Shown here: positions 17,358 to 26,734 of the stretch, in pieces
How positions within the stretch are numbered: the first letter of the stretch is position 1
Layout: every line of letters begins with the position of its first letter
NCBI GenBank assembly: GCA_017548545.1
Contig: JAFYZW010000135.1
Span: 1-64,000, forward strand
DNA from: Bacteroidales bacterium
GTDB lineage: Bacteria > Bacteroidota > Bacteroidia > Bacteroidales > UBA3663
Length of the DNA stretch: 64,000 bases
Direction of reading: 5' to 3'
The notes under the pieces: generated by a model
Told to the model about the DNA's origin: nothing
Seen by the model: the letters and a program-made list of their open reading frames with translations, nothing else
The model's database searches: none
Translations under genes and position numbers: made by a program

Positions 17358-20255
17358 ATGAAACAACGACAAGCAATTCCTCCCCCTAAGCAGGGGGACC
17401 GAGGGGGTCTCCTCGAACCTTTCAAACTCCTCAAACCCTTCAAACCGTCTATAGTTCCTATAGTCACTATAGCCACTATAGTCCTCTGTTCCTGCTCAAC
17501 CCCGCAGGAACCGCAATACCGTATCGGTGTTTCACAATGTTCCGAGGGAGCATGGCGCGAGAAGCAGAATGCCGAGATGGAGCGCGAACTGCTGCTGCAC
17601 GACGGCATTGCCATGGAACTGCGCTCAGCCGACGATGACAGCCGGCGCCAGATCGATGACATTCGATACTTTGTCAATCAGAAGGTCGATTTGCTCATCG
17701 TTTCGCCCTACGAAGCCGAAACCATCACCCCGATCGTCTCGGAAGTTTACGATGCGGGCATCCCCGTCGTGGTCTTCGACCGTCGTGTCGAGGGCGACAA
17801 ATATACCGCTTTTGTGGGTGGCGACAACGAGGGTGCAGGTCGTCTCATCGCCCGATATGCTCTGAGCCTGTCAAAACAAGGAGGCCAGATTCTTGAACTC
17901 GCGGGCGACATGAACACTACGCCTGCTCAGTTGCGTCATCAAGGCTTCATCAAGGAACTCGAAGGACATCCCGAATGGAAACTGCTTGCCACGGTCGATG
18001 CACATTGGTCGGGCGAAGAGGCCGCTGCCATGATCGATTCTTTGCTCACGCGATATCCCAACGTCGATGTCGTTGCCGCACACAGCGACTGGATGGCATG
18101 GGCGGCAAAAGACAAGACCCGGGAGCTTCGTCCCGAGAATAACATCCATTTTGTGGGTATCGATGGTATTGTAGGCAAGGGCCAAGGCATCGAAGCCATC
18201 GAACAGGGACGTCTCGACGCTACAGCTACCTATCCCACAGGGGGCGACATCATCATGCGTACAGCCATACAAATCCTCACCGGCCAGATATACGAAAAGG
18301 AAACGTTGCTCGAAAGCCACCTGATAGCAAGTCGTGAGGAGGCATTGCTCACCAGCAGCATGCAGCGCGCCATCGACCACGAAGCAGCCGACATCCGCCA
18401 ACTGCGCAACCGTCTGGATGAATATTGGCGACAGCACAGTCTTGAGAAGGCTTTGCGCAATACTTTGGGCATACTGTTGCTGCTCGCTCTTGGCCTCATG
18501 CTGACGCTTTATCTCTTCTACCGCAACAGCCGACGCACTAGCCGTAGCCTCGCCCGTCAGCGTGCCACACTCAAGGAGCAACGCGACCAACTGCTCACCC
18601 TGACGCGCGAACTCGAGGAAGCCAACAATGCCAAGATGAACTTTTTCACCAACGTGAGCCATGACTTCCGCACACCCCTGACGCTCATTTCCGCACCCAT
18701 CGAGAAACTGAGCCAGGACACCAATTTGCAGGACGCAGGCACAAGGCAGCTCCTGCAACTGGCGCAGAAGAACATCGGCGTACTGCGCCGACTCGTCAAC
18801 CAGATTCTCGACTTCCGCAAGACCGAGAGCGGCAAGATGACGCTCGACCTGCAACCCATCGACCTCAATGCCTCCCTATCGACCTGGACCGACTCGTTCC
18901 AGACACTGGCCGACAAACGCAAGATAAATCTTTTCTACCTGACCAGCGGACGCGGATTCAAGACCATGGCCGACGAAGCCAAACTCGAACGCATCTTCTA
19001 CAACATCATGGGCAATGCGTTCAAGTTCACTCCCGACGGGGGCGACATCAGCGTCTCTCTCGCACACACGGGCGATAATTATATAATACGTATCGGCGAC
19101 TCCGGTCCCGGCATCGCCGAGGAAGATCTCCAGAAGATTTTCGACAGCTATTATCAGGCCGACACCCTCCATTACGAAGGCACCGGTCTGGGGTTGGCCC
19201 TTGCCAAGAACTTCGTGACCCTGCATGGTGGCACCATCCAGGCTCAAAACCAGCCAACCGGCACAGGCTGCATCTTCACCATCTCCCTTCCCGCAAGGGC
19301 CATCGAGAATTCTCAGAGTTCTCTGAATACTCCGAGTATTCCGAGTACTCCGATCCCTTCCTCCGATCTCGAAACCCTCGAAACCCAGGAAGACCTCACC
19401 ACTTCCGACGACGAGCCCAAGCCCATCGCCCTCATCATCGACGACAACGCCGACATCCGGCTCTACCTGCGCACGCTGCTCGCCGAAAAGTATCGCACCC
19501 TCAGTGCCGCAAATGGTGAAGAAGGTCTGCGCAAGGCACAGGCTGCGGTGCCCGACGTCATCATCTGCGATGTGATGATGCCCGTGATGGATGGACTGGA
19601 GTGCTGTCGTCGGCTCAAGACCATGCCCGCTACAAGCCACATCCCCGTACTGATGCTCACCGCTTGTTCGATGGACGAGCAACGTGTGCGCGGCCTCGAA
19701 GAAGGTGCCGACGCCTACATCGCCAAGCCGTTCAGTAACGCTGTGCTATTGGCCCAGATGGATTCGCTCATCCGAAACCGTGCTCGAGTCATCGAGTCGG
19801 CTGTCCCGACAGTTGCCAGCAAAACTACAAAGCGTAGCACGACACCCGCTGTCGAGAAGTCTGTACCAACCAACATCACTGTTGCATCGACCACCGACGA
19901 AGAACCCGCATCACCACGCCTATCCAAATACGACGAGGAGTTCCTCGAAAAGCTGCACCAGCTCATCCAACAGCATCTCAGCGACGAAGGTTACTCCATC
20001 GAGCTCCTGTCCTCCGATATCTGCCTGAGCCGCACACAGCTCTTCCGCAAATGCAAGGCGCTCACTGGAACGAGTCCCGTCGAACTGCTCCGCAACACGC
20101 GTCTGCAAGCCGCACAGCAGCTTCTCGCCGAAGGAAAGGGCAGCGTTGCCGAGGTGGCTTACAGTGTGGGATTTGCCGATGCATCGTACTTTACACGCTG
20201 CTACAAGGCATATTTTGGCACAACACCACACGAAATAAACAAGCAAAAATATTGA
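17358..20255 (+). CDS. Hybrid two-component regulator with periplasmic sugar-binding sensor (BT1754-like)
   Basis: A 965-aa one-protein phosphorelay. After an unusual N-terminus built from repeats, a hydrophobic signal segment (SIVPIVTIATIVLCSC) leads to a LacI/ribose-binding-protein type sensor (about 54-325: DLLIVSPYEAE, GIPVVVFDRRV, HFVGIDGI). A membrane helix (about 372-392) is followed by a coiled linker, HisKA with His435 in NVSHDFRTPLT, an ATPase domain (GDSGPGIAEEDLQKIFDSYYQ, GTGLGLALAKNF), a receiver domain with Asp738 (ICDVMMPVMDG), and an AraC domain (about 850-965). BT1754 of B. thetaiotaomicron has this layout and senses fructose; with GH32 downstream, the same ligand is likely here. 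It should phosphorylate itself on ligand binding and activate SusC. Confidence 0.9.
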   Translation: MKQRQAIPPPKQGDRGGLLEPFKLLKPFKPSIVPIVTIATIVLCSCSTPQEPQYRIGVSQCSEGAWREKQNAEMERELLLHDGIAMELRSADDDSRRQIDDIRYFVNQKVDLLIVSPYEAETITPIVSEVYDAGIPVVVFDRRVEGDKYTAFVGGDNEGAGRLIARYALSLSKQGGQILELAGDMNTTPAQLRHQGFIKELEGHPEWKLLATVDAHWSGEEAAAMIDSLLTRYPNVDVVAAHSDWMAWAAKDKTRELRPENNIHFVGIDGIVGKGQGIEAIEQGRLDATATYPTGGDIIMRTAIQILTGQIYEKETLLESHLIASREEALLTSSMQRAIDHEAADIRQLRNRLDEYWRQHSLEKALRNTLGILLLLALGLMLTLYLFYRNSRRTSRSLARQRATLKEQRDQLLTLTRELEEANNAKMNFFTNVSHDFRTPLTLISAPIEKLSQDTNLQDAGTRQLLQLAQKNIGVLRRLVNQILDFRKTESGKMTLDLQPIDLNASLSTWTDSFQTLADKRKINLFYLTSGRGFKTMADEAKLERIFYNIMGNAFKFTPDGGDISVSLAHTGDNYIIRIGDSGPGIAEEDLQKIFDSYYQADTLHYEGTGLGLALAKNFVTLHGGTIQAQNQPTGTGCIFTISLPARAIENSQSSLNTPSIPSTPIPSSDLETLETQEDLTTSDDEPKPIALIIDDNADIRLYLRTLLAEKYRTLSAANGEEGLRKAQAAVPDVIICDVMMPVMDGLECCRRLKTMPATSHIPVLMLTACSMDEQRVRGLEEGADAYIAKPFSNAVLLAQMDSLIRNRARVIESAVPTVASKTTKRSTTPAVEKSVPTNITVASTTDEEPASPRLSKYDEEFLEKLHQLIQQHLSDEGYSIELLSSDICLSRTQLFRKCKALTGTSPVELLRNTRLQAAQQLLAEGKGSVAEVAYSVGFADASYFTRCYKAYFGTTPHEINKQKY
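17413..17484 (+). repeat. Two in-register nonamer minisatellites encoding the regulator's N-terminus and signal segment
   Basis: Eight consecutive 9-bp units. The first four are the TCAAACCCT family (TCGAACCTT, TCAAACTCC, TCAAACCCT, TCAAACCGT, 17413-17448). The last four are CTATAGTTC, CTATAGTCA, CTATAGCCA, CTATAGTCC (17449-17484) and are translated as the hydrophobic stretch of the signal segment. A palindromic CCCCCTAAGCAGGGGG lies just before them. Confidence 0.85.
19306..19386 (+). repeat. Nonamer repeats in the ATPase-receiver linker of the regulator
   Basis: Five 9-bp units related to CGAGTACTC (19306-19350) and, after a short gap, two identical TCGAAACCC units (19369-19386). They encode a Ser/Thr/Pro-rich hinge between the ATPase and receiver domains. 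Confidence 0.7.
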
Positions 20256-20268
20256 AAATAGGACATAA

Positions 20269-20344
20269 GTTGTAACATTTATAGGACTTATGTTGCAAAT
20301 CGAGGGGTTGAAACAAAAGTTTTATCTGTTGCAACCTCTCTTTT
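20269..20344 (+). promoter_or_regulatory. Terminator-like hairpin and GTTGYAAC repeats before SusC
   Basis: GTTGTAAC (20269-20276), GTTGCAAA (20292-20299) and GTTGCAAC (20328-20335) are candidate sites for the regulator's AraC domain; starts are 23 and 36 bp apart. Overlapping them, GAGGGGTTG (20302-20310) pairs with CAACCTCTC (20332-20340; one mismatch) and is followed by TTTT, a probable terminator for the regulator gene. Confidence 0.45.
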
Positions 20345-20366
20345 ATTTTATGTATAATGTTTGTCC

Positions 20367-20374
20367 TATCTTTG
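20367..20374 (+). promoter_or_regulatory. -7 element of the fructan SusC promoter
   Basis: TATCTTTG, 81 bases before the SusC ATG; no TTTG at the right distance upstream, as expected for an activator-dependent promoter. Confidence 0.55.
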
Positions 20375-20454
20375 CAGTGCAAAAACGGAAGAAACACACT
20401 TCTTCCAACAGCAATGGAAACATTCATTATACATCTTTAAATAATAAAATCACA

Positions 20455-23400
20455 ATGAAGTATTTCAAAGTTCTGATTTCAGGTCTTGTCCTGACACTTC
20501 TCTGCACAATGAGCGCTTGGGCGCAGTTGCAGGTCAAGGGTACAGTGACCGACCAGACACTAGGCGAACCGATCATCGGTGCCTCAGTAGTTGAAGTAGG
20601 TACCACCAATGGTACGATTACCGATCTCGACGGCAACTTCTCGCTGCAGGTCAACACAGGTGCCCAGCTCCAGTTCAGTTTCGTGGGTTACATCACCCAG
20701 ACACTCGCCGCTGCTCCCAACATGAACATCACCCTCGCCGAGGACAACGAGCTGCTCGAAGAGGTCGTCGTCACCGGTTACACCACCCAGCGCAAGGCCG
20801 ACCTGACAGGAGCTATTTCTTCGGTGACACCCAGCGACCTGGCCAAGCGAAACGAGAACAACCCCATCAAGGCGATGCAAGGTCATGTCCCTGGCATGAA
20901 CATTACCGCCGATGGTTCACCCTCTGGTAACGCCACAGTACGTATTCGTGGTATCGGAACACTGAACAACAACGACCCCCTCTATATCATCGACGGTGTG
21001 CCCACCAAGGCAGGCATGCACGAATTGAACGGCAACGACATCGAGTCGATTCAAGTGTTGAAGGATGCAGCTTCAGCCTCTATTTATGGTAGCCGAGCTG
21101 CCAATGGTGTCATCATCATCACCACCAAGAAGGGCAAGGAGGGTAAGGTGAGAATCGACTTCGACGGAAGTATCGCGCTTCAGACCTACGCTCACAAGAT
21201 GGAAGTACTCAATGCCAAGGAGTTCGGACAAGTAATGTGGCAGGGTTATGTCAACGATGGTCTCGACCCCAACTCCAATGGCCTGGGATATAAGTATGAT
21301 TGGACTTATAACCAGCAGGGGCAGCCTGTGCTGAACAACATCTCTATGAGCAAGTACCTCGATGCAGCAGGCACCACACCTGCCGCCGATACCGATTGGT
21401 TCGACCAAACCACTCGTCAGGGTCTTATCCAGCAATATAATGTCTCCCTGAGCAACGGCTCCGAACGCGGCACCTCGTTCTTCTCGCTCGGTTATTACAA
21501 GAATAAAGGTATCATCGAAAACAGCGACTTCGATCGTTACTCTGCCCGTATGAACTCCGACTACAAGCTCCTGATGATTCGCGGCAGAAACATTGTAACG
21601 GCAGGCGAACACTTTACACTGAACCGCACCAGCGAAGTGCAGGCTCCTGGCGGATTCCTCCAGAATGTGCTTCAGTTCAATCCTTCCCTGCCGGTCTATA
21701 CCACCAACGGCGACTTTGCAGGACCTGTAGGAGGTTACCCCGACCGCGAAAACCCAGTGGCACGTCTCGATCGTAACAAGGATAACCGCTACATCTACTG
21801 GCGCATGTTCGGCGATGCCTATATCAACATCAACCCTATAAAGGACTTCAATATCAAATCAACCTTCGGCATCGACTATGCACAGAAGCAGCAGCGCATC
21901 TTCACCTACCCCATTACCGAGGGTACAGTGGCCAATGCCATCAATGGTGTCGAAGCCAAGCAGGAACATTGGACCAAGTGGGTGTGGAACGCCATCGCCA
22001 CCTACAATCTCGTCAAGGGCAATCATCGTGCCGATGCCATGGCAGGCATTGAGCTGAACCGTGAGGATGATATATGGTTCAGTGGCAAGAAATACGACTA
22101 TGCCGTGCTGACTACCGATTACATGTGGCCCAATGCCGGTGTGGGCGAGGCCGAGGCATACGGTTCAGGCGAAGGTTACACCTTGTTATCCTACTTTGGC
22201 AAACTCAACTACAATTTTGCCGACCGTTATCTGCTTAGCCTGACAATGCGCTACGACGGCAGTTCCCGCTTTGGACGCAACAACCGTTACGGTACATTCC
22301 CCTCCATCAGTGCCGGTTGGCGAATCAACGAGGAAAAATTCCTGAAGGGCCTCGACTGGCTCGACAACCTGAAGCTACGTGCCTCATGGGGTCAGACAGG
22401 TAACCAGGAGATTTCGAACATCGCACGCTATACACTCTATGAGAGCAACTATGGTGAAGCCAACTTCGGCGGACAAAGCTATGGTACCAGCTATGATATC
22501 GCAGGAACGAACGGCGGACAGACTCTCCCCAGCGGCTTCAAGCGCAATCAGTTGGGCAACGACGACCTGAAGTGGGAGACCACCACACAAACCAATATCG
22601 GTCTCGATTTTGGACTGTTCCGCAGTGATCTCTACGGTTCGTTTGAGTGGTACTTCAAGAAGACCAGCGACATTCTGGTCTATATGCCGGGCATCGGCGT
22701 GATGGGCGAAGGTGCAAGCCAATGGATTAATGCCGGTGAGGTAGAGAACAAAGGTATCGAGTTGAACCTCGGATATCGCAGCCACATCGGTGATTTCCAG
22801 TACGACCTATCAGGCAATATCGGAACCTATCGCAACAAGGTGACAAAGCTGCCCGAGACCATCGCTGCCAACGGCACATTCGGCGGCAACGGCGTTGAAA
22901 GCGTCATCGGACACCCCATCTATTCACAAGTGGGCTATGTTTACGACGGCATCTTCAAGAGCCAGGACGAGATCGACAACCATGCAGCACAGAATGGCGC
23001 TGGCCTCGGTCGCATACGCTGGAAGGACTTGAACAACGATGGAACGATCAACGAAGCCGACCAACAGTGGATCTACGACCCCACGCCCGATTTCACATGG
23101 GGACTGAACATCTACCTTCAATATAAGAATTTCGACCTGACAATGTTCTGGCAGGGTGTGGAGGGTGTCGATGTCATCAGCGACCTGAAGAAGGAGACCG
23201 ACCTTTGGAGCGGTCTGAACATCTCGAACCTGAACAAGGGACGCCGCCTGCTCGATGCCTGGAGCCCGACCAACAACGACTCCAATATCCCGGCCATCAG
23301 CACAATGGATAACAACAACGAGAAGCGCGTCAGCAGTTACTTCGTCGAGGACGGCTCTTATGCCAAGTTGCGCACCATCCAGTTGGGCTTCAACTTCCCC

Positions 23401-23568
23401 AAGGGCATCTGTGAGAAAATCTTCATCGAACGGCTTCGCATGTATTTCTCCGCCCAGAACCTGCTGACTATCAAGAGCAAGAGTTTTACTGGTGTTGACC
23501 CCGAAAATGCCAACTATGGCTATCCAATCCCTCTGAACATCACTTTCGGCCTCAATGTATCATTCTAA
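20455..23568 (+). CDS. SusC/RagA TonB-dependent transporter (fructan locus)
   Basis: A 1037-aa SusC homologue. The ATG at 20455 is chosen because it opens a signal peptide (MKYFKVLISGLVLTLLCTMSAWAQ) and lies downstream of the promoter; in-frame ATGs upstream would start before the promoter. Regulatory-like domain about 25-105 (GEPIIGASVVEVGTTNGTI), plug from VVVTGYTTQRKADLTGAIS through IESIQVLKDAASASIYGSRAANGVIIITTKKG, then a barrel with a SusC-type PNYYxG-free end SFTGVDPENANYGYPIPLNITFGLNVSF. It imports oligosaccharides together with the SusD 15 bases downstream. Controlled most likely by the hybrid regulator encoded immediately upstream. Confidence 0.95.
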   Translation: MKYFKVLISGLVLTLLCTMSAWAQLQVKGTVTDQTLGEPIIGASVVEVGTTNGTITDLDGNFSLQVNTGAQLQFSFVGYITQTLAAAPNMNITLAEDNELLEEVVVTGYTTQRKADLTGAISSVTPSDLAKRNENNPIKAMQGHVPGMNITADGSPSGNATVRIRGIGTLNNNDPLYIIDGVPTKAGMHELNGNDIESIQVLKDAASASIYGSRAANGVIIITTKKGKEGKVRIDFDGSIALQTYAHKMEVLNAKEFGQVMWQGYVNDGLDPNSNGLGYKYDWTYNQQGQPVLNNISMSKYLDAAGTTPAADTDWFDQTTRQGLIQQYNVSLSNGSERGTSFFSLGYYKNKGIIENSDFDRYSARMNSDYKLLMIRGRNIVTAGEHFTLNRTSEVQAPGGFLQNVLQFNPSLPVYTTNGDFAGPVGGYPDRENPVARLDRNKDNRYIYWRMFGDAYININPIKDFNIKSTFGIDYAQKQQRIFTYPITEGTVANAINGVEAKQEHWTKWVWNAIATYNLVKGNHRADAMAGIELNREDDIWFSGKKYDYAVLTTDYMWPNAGVGEAEAYGSGEGYTLLSYFGKLNYNFADRYLLSLTMRYDGSSRFGRNNRYGTFPSISAGWRINEEKFLKGLDWLDNLKLRASWGQTGNQEISNIARYTLYESNYGEANFGGQSYGTSYDIAGTNGGQTLPSGFKRNQLGNDDLKWETTTQTNIGLDFGLFRSDLYGSFEWYFKKTSDILVYMPGIGVMGEGASQWINAGEVENKGIELNLGYRSHIGDFQYDLSGNIGTYRNKVTKLPETIAANGTFGGNGVESVIGHPIYSQVGYVYDGIFKSQDEIDNHAAQNGAGLGRIRWKDLNNDGTINEADQQWIYDPTPDFTWGLNIYLQYKNFDLTMFWQGVEGVDVISDLKKETDLWSGLNISNLNKGRRLLDAWSPTNNDSNIPAISTMDNNNEKRVSSYFVEDGSYAKLRTIQLGFNFPKGICEKIFIERLRMYFSAQNLLTIKSKSFTGVDPENANYGYPIPLNITFGLNVSF

Positions 23569-23583
23569 AAAGACAACAACGTT

Positions 23584-25311
23584 ATGAAAACTATACTCAA
23601 ATCAATCTGTACTCTCTTCGCAATCGGCAGTCTTTGCGCTTGCTCCGACTTCCTCGACGAGCACATTCCACAAGGGACACTTAGCGACGAACAGGTGAAG
23701 GATCCCGAAAATGCCGAAGCTATGGTTGTTTCTGCCTATGCCATCTTTACATCGGCCGAAGACATCAACTCTTCCTTCTCCATGTGGAACTTCGACGTGC
23801 GTAGCGACGATGCCTACAAGGGCGGTAGCGGAACCAGCGACGGCGACGTATTCCATCAGCTCGAGGTGCAGCAGGGCGTGCTGACCACCAACTGGAACAT
23901 CAACGACATGTGGGTGCGTCTCTACAACAGCCTTTCGCGTGTCAACAGCGCCATCGCCCTGCTCAACGAGACCGACGATAGCTACGCCATGAAGCCGCAG
24001 CGCCTGGCCGAGATGAAGTTCCTGCGCGCTTACGGACACTTCCTGCTGAAGCGTCTCTATAAGAATATCCCGTTTGTGAACAACGAGAATCTTACCTACG
24101 ATGAATACAAAGAACTCTCAAATACCACCTATACCAACGACGAAGGTTGGCAACTGATCATCGACGACCTGATGGAGGCTTACAACACCTTGCCCCAGAC
24201 CCAGGAGGAGAAGGGTCGCCCCACAAAGGCTTCGGCCGCAGCATTCCTCGCCAAGGTCTATCTCTATAAGGCTTACCGTCAGGACGATGCCCGCAGCAAC
24301 CAGGTGACATCCATCAATCAGGCCGATCTGGAGAAAGTCATCGAATTCACCAATCCTTCACTCTACAGCAACTATGGACTCGAGGACGACATCCACAACA
24401 ACTTCCGTCCCGAAGAGCAGTACGAGAACGGCAAGGAAAGCATTTGGGCCATCCAGTACTCACGCAATGACGGCAGCACCTATGGCAATCTCAATTGGAG
24501 CTACGGACTGATACCACCCAACATCCCCGGTGCAACCGATGGCGGCTGCGATTTCTACAAGCCCTCGCAGAACCTGGTGAATGCCTACCGCACAGGTGCC
24601 GACGGACTGCCACTGCTCGACTCGTTCAATGACAAGGACTATAACAAGGCCACCGACAATGCCGACCCACGACTTTTCCTCACCATAGGCATCCCTGGAC
24701 TGCCCTATATGTTCAACCGCAACTATATGATGGAGGAGACCAGCATCTGGAGCCGTTCCAATGGGCTTTACGGCTACCATGTATCGCTGAAGCAGAACGT
24801 TGACCCCGCCCTCATCGACAACTACCTGATCAAGGGAAGCTACTTGGCCAGTTCGATGAACCGCATCGTCTTCCGTTATGCCGATGTGCTTCTCGAGCGT
24901 GCCGAAGCATACGCACAGCTCGGACAGGCCGAACAGGCTATCACCCTGGTGAACCAGATACGCAGCCGCGCAGCAGCCAGCACACAGATGATCGGCAACT
25001 ATCCCAACACCTATGGTGTCAAGATGTACATCACCAACTACAAGGGAAGCTATTCGAAGGACGAGGTCATCCGTATCGTAAAGATGGAGCGTCGTCTGGA
25101 GCTCGGCATGGAATGTGAACGATTCTTCGACCTCGTACGTTGGGGCGATGCCGCCACCGTAATCAACAAGTATTATGCCGAGGAAATCGACAACTGCGGC
25201 ATCTACAGGGATGCCCACTTCACGGCCGACAAGGATGAGTATCTGCCCATACCATTCAGTCAGATCTCAGCATCCAACGGACAATACACTCAAAACATCG
25301 GCAACTGGTAA
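23584..25311 (+). CDS. SusD/RagB-type lipoprotein (fructan locus)
   Basis: A 575-aa SusD homologue with SPII signal (MKTILKSICTLFAIGSLCAC, Cys20). Characteristic parts are DFLDEHIPQGTLS after the lipid anchor, the FLRAYGHFLLKRLYKNIPFV and ASAAAFLAKVYLYKAY helices, VFRYADVLLERAEAYAQLG, and RRLELGMECERFFDLVRWGDA before the YLPIPFSQISASNGQYTQNIGNW end. It caps the SusC transporter and binds the polysaccharide at the surface. A SusD with GH32 and a BT1761-type partner suggests a fructan ligand such as levan. It lies in the middle of a tightly spaced operon (15 and 23 bases to its neighbours). Confidence 0.94.
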   Translation: MKTILKSICTLFAIGSLCACSDFLDEHIPQGTLSDEQVKDPENAEAMVVSAYAIFTSAEDINSSFSMWNFDVRSDDAYKGGSGTSDGDVFHQLEVQQGVLTTNWNINDMWVRLYNSLSRVNSAIALLNETDDSYAMKPQRLAEMKFLRAYGHFLLKRLYKNIPFVNNENLTYDEYKELSNTTYTNDEGWQLIIDDLMEAYNTLPQTQEEKGRPTKASAAAFLAKVYLYKAYRQDDARSNQVTSINQADLEKVIEFTNPSLYSNYGLEDDIHNNFRPEEQYENGKESIWAIQYSRNDGSTYGNLNWSYGLIPPNIPGATDGGCDFYKPSQNLVNAYRTGADGLPLLDSFNDKDYNKATDNADPRLFLTIGIPGLPYMFNRNYMMEETSIWSRSNGLYGYHVSLKQNVDPALIDNYLIKGSYLASSMNRIVFRYADVLLERAEAYAQLGQAEQAITLVNQIRSRAAASTQMIGNYPNTYGVKMYITNYKGSYSKDEVIRIVKMERRLELGMECERFFDLVRWGDAATVINKYYAEEIDNCGIYRDAHFTADKDEYLPIPFSQISASNGQYTQNIGNW

Positions 25312-25334
25312 TAACATTAAAGGTAATTGAAACT

Positions 25335-26729
25335 ATGAAGACAAAATATCAAATCATCAGCACAATCTGCATCCTCTGCAGTTTCTGGTCCTGCACCGAC
25401 GATCATGTCAGCGACCTGCAATTGAGTGGTGACTGCATGGTAGAGCATATCGCTCTCGACAACTACGACGGCATTATCGACCTGGCTTCCCGTAGCATTG
25501 TGGTTCGTCTGCCGGAAGTGTATGAAACATCTTCCATGCAAGTCACGACACTGACCATCTCCGAAGGTGCCACCTGCAATATCCGACAGGGCGAAACCAT
25601 GAACATGGATGCAGCCAAGGTGCTGCAAGTGACCAATGGCGACGTCTATCTAAACTGGACGCTCAGCGTACTCCACGACGAAGCCCGCATCACGCAGTTT
25701 ATTATAAATGACATCTATCAGGGCACCATCGACCAGAATGCCAAGACCATCACCGTGTATGTACCAGGGTCTGTCGATATCACCAGCCTCGTGCCCACCA
25801 TCACCTACAGCGCCAATGCAACGATTACACCCGCATCGGGCGTGGCACAGGACTTCTCACAACCTGTAACCTACAAGGTGACCAACAACTCGGCCGAAAG
25901 CACCTACGTCGTAACTGTTATCGCCATCGAAAAGCCTTCCGCACTGTTCGTCGGCTCAGCTTCGGTGATGAACGACCTCGACCCCGAAGCCAAGGAGGCT
26001 TGCCAGTGGATGCTTGGCAACATTGCCAATTCACTTTACGCTTCGTTTGCCGACCTGCGTGCAGGCACCATCGATCTCTCCGAGTGCAAGGCCATCTGGT
26101 GGCACTACCATGTGGATGGCGGTGTCGATGGGCACGATGTTTTCGCAGCCAAGGCTACCGATGCCCTCGAGACTCGTAACGAACTGCGCTCCTTCTACGA
26201 GAATGGTGGTGCTCTGTTCCTGACGCGCTATGCCACCAATCTGCCTTCATTCATTGGCGTGACAGGCGACGACGAGTGGACAACCCCCAACAACTGCTGG
26301 GGTCAGAACGAGGATGCTGCCGAGCTCTGTGGCGGTCCCTGGAGCTTCCGCATCTTCGAAGGCCAGAACGACCATCCGATCTATCAGAACCTGATAGCCG
26401 GCGACAATGCCAACGAGGTATATTGTACCGATGCAGGTTATCACATCACCAACTCTACTGCCCAATACCACATCGGCACCGACTGGGGCGGCTATGACGA
26501 CCATGCCGCATGGGAGGCCCGTACGGGCGGCAAGATTCTCGGTGTAGGCGGTGACGGAGCTGTCGTGGTCTGGGAATATCCTGCCAATGCAGGCAAGGGT
26601 GGCATCATCTGCATCGGATCAGGCTGCTACGACTGGTACTCTTACACCTATGAGGCCGGTTATGTCGAGAACTTCCACAAGAACATCGCGATTATGACAC
26701 AAAATGCTTTCAACCACTTAATGAAGTAA
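25335..26729 (+). CDS. Surface glycan-binding lipoprotein (BT1761/DUF4960-like)
   Basis: A 464-aa lipoprotein (MKTKYQIISTICILCSFWSC, Cys20). Two N-terminal immunoglobulin-like beta domains (about 25-115 and 116-195, the second in the DUF5018 style: ITQFIINDIYQGTIDQNAKTITVYVP) precede a larger C-terminal domain (about 200-464) with LFVGSASVMNDLDPEAKEACQW, AIWWHYHVDGG, FLTRYATNLPSF and GGIICIGSGCYDWY. This arrangement and its place after SusD and before GH32 match BT1761, the surface glycan-binding protein of the B. thetaiotaomicron levan locus. The C-terminal fold resembles a glutamine-amidotransferase-like alpha/beta domain. It probably binds fructan outside the cell. Family comparison is from memory, so confidence is moderate. 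Confidence 0.75.
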   Translation: MKTKYQIISTICILCSFWSCTDDHVSDLQLSGDCMVEHIALDNYDGIIDLASRSIVVRLPEVYETSSMQVTTLTISEGATCNIRQGETMNMDAAKVLQVTNGDVYLNWTLSVLHDEARITQFIINDIYQGTIDQNAKTITVYVPGSVDITSLVPTITYSANATITPASGVAQDFSQPVTYKVTNNSAESTYVVTVIAIEKPSALFVGSASVMNDLDPEAKEACQWMLGNIANSLYASFADLRAGTIDLSECKAIWWHYHVDGGVDGHDVFAAKATDALETRNELRSFYENGGALFLTRYATNLPSFIGVTGDDEWTTPNNCWGQNEDAAELCGGPWSFRIFEGQNDHPIYQNLIAGDNANEVYCTDAGYHITNSTAQYHIGTDWGGYDDHAAWEARTGGKILGVGGDGAVVVWEYPANAGKGGIICIGSGCYDWYSYTYEAGYVENFHKNIAIMTQNAFNHLMK

Positions 26730-26734
26730 ACGTT

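Noticed and set aside
20290-20454. Earlier start of the fructan SusC at 20290
   Set aside because: This region includes the promoter -7 box and regulator-type repeats; the signal peptide begins at 20455.
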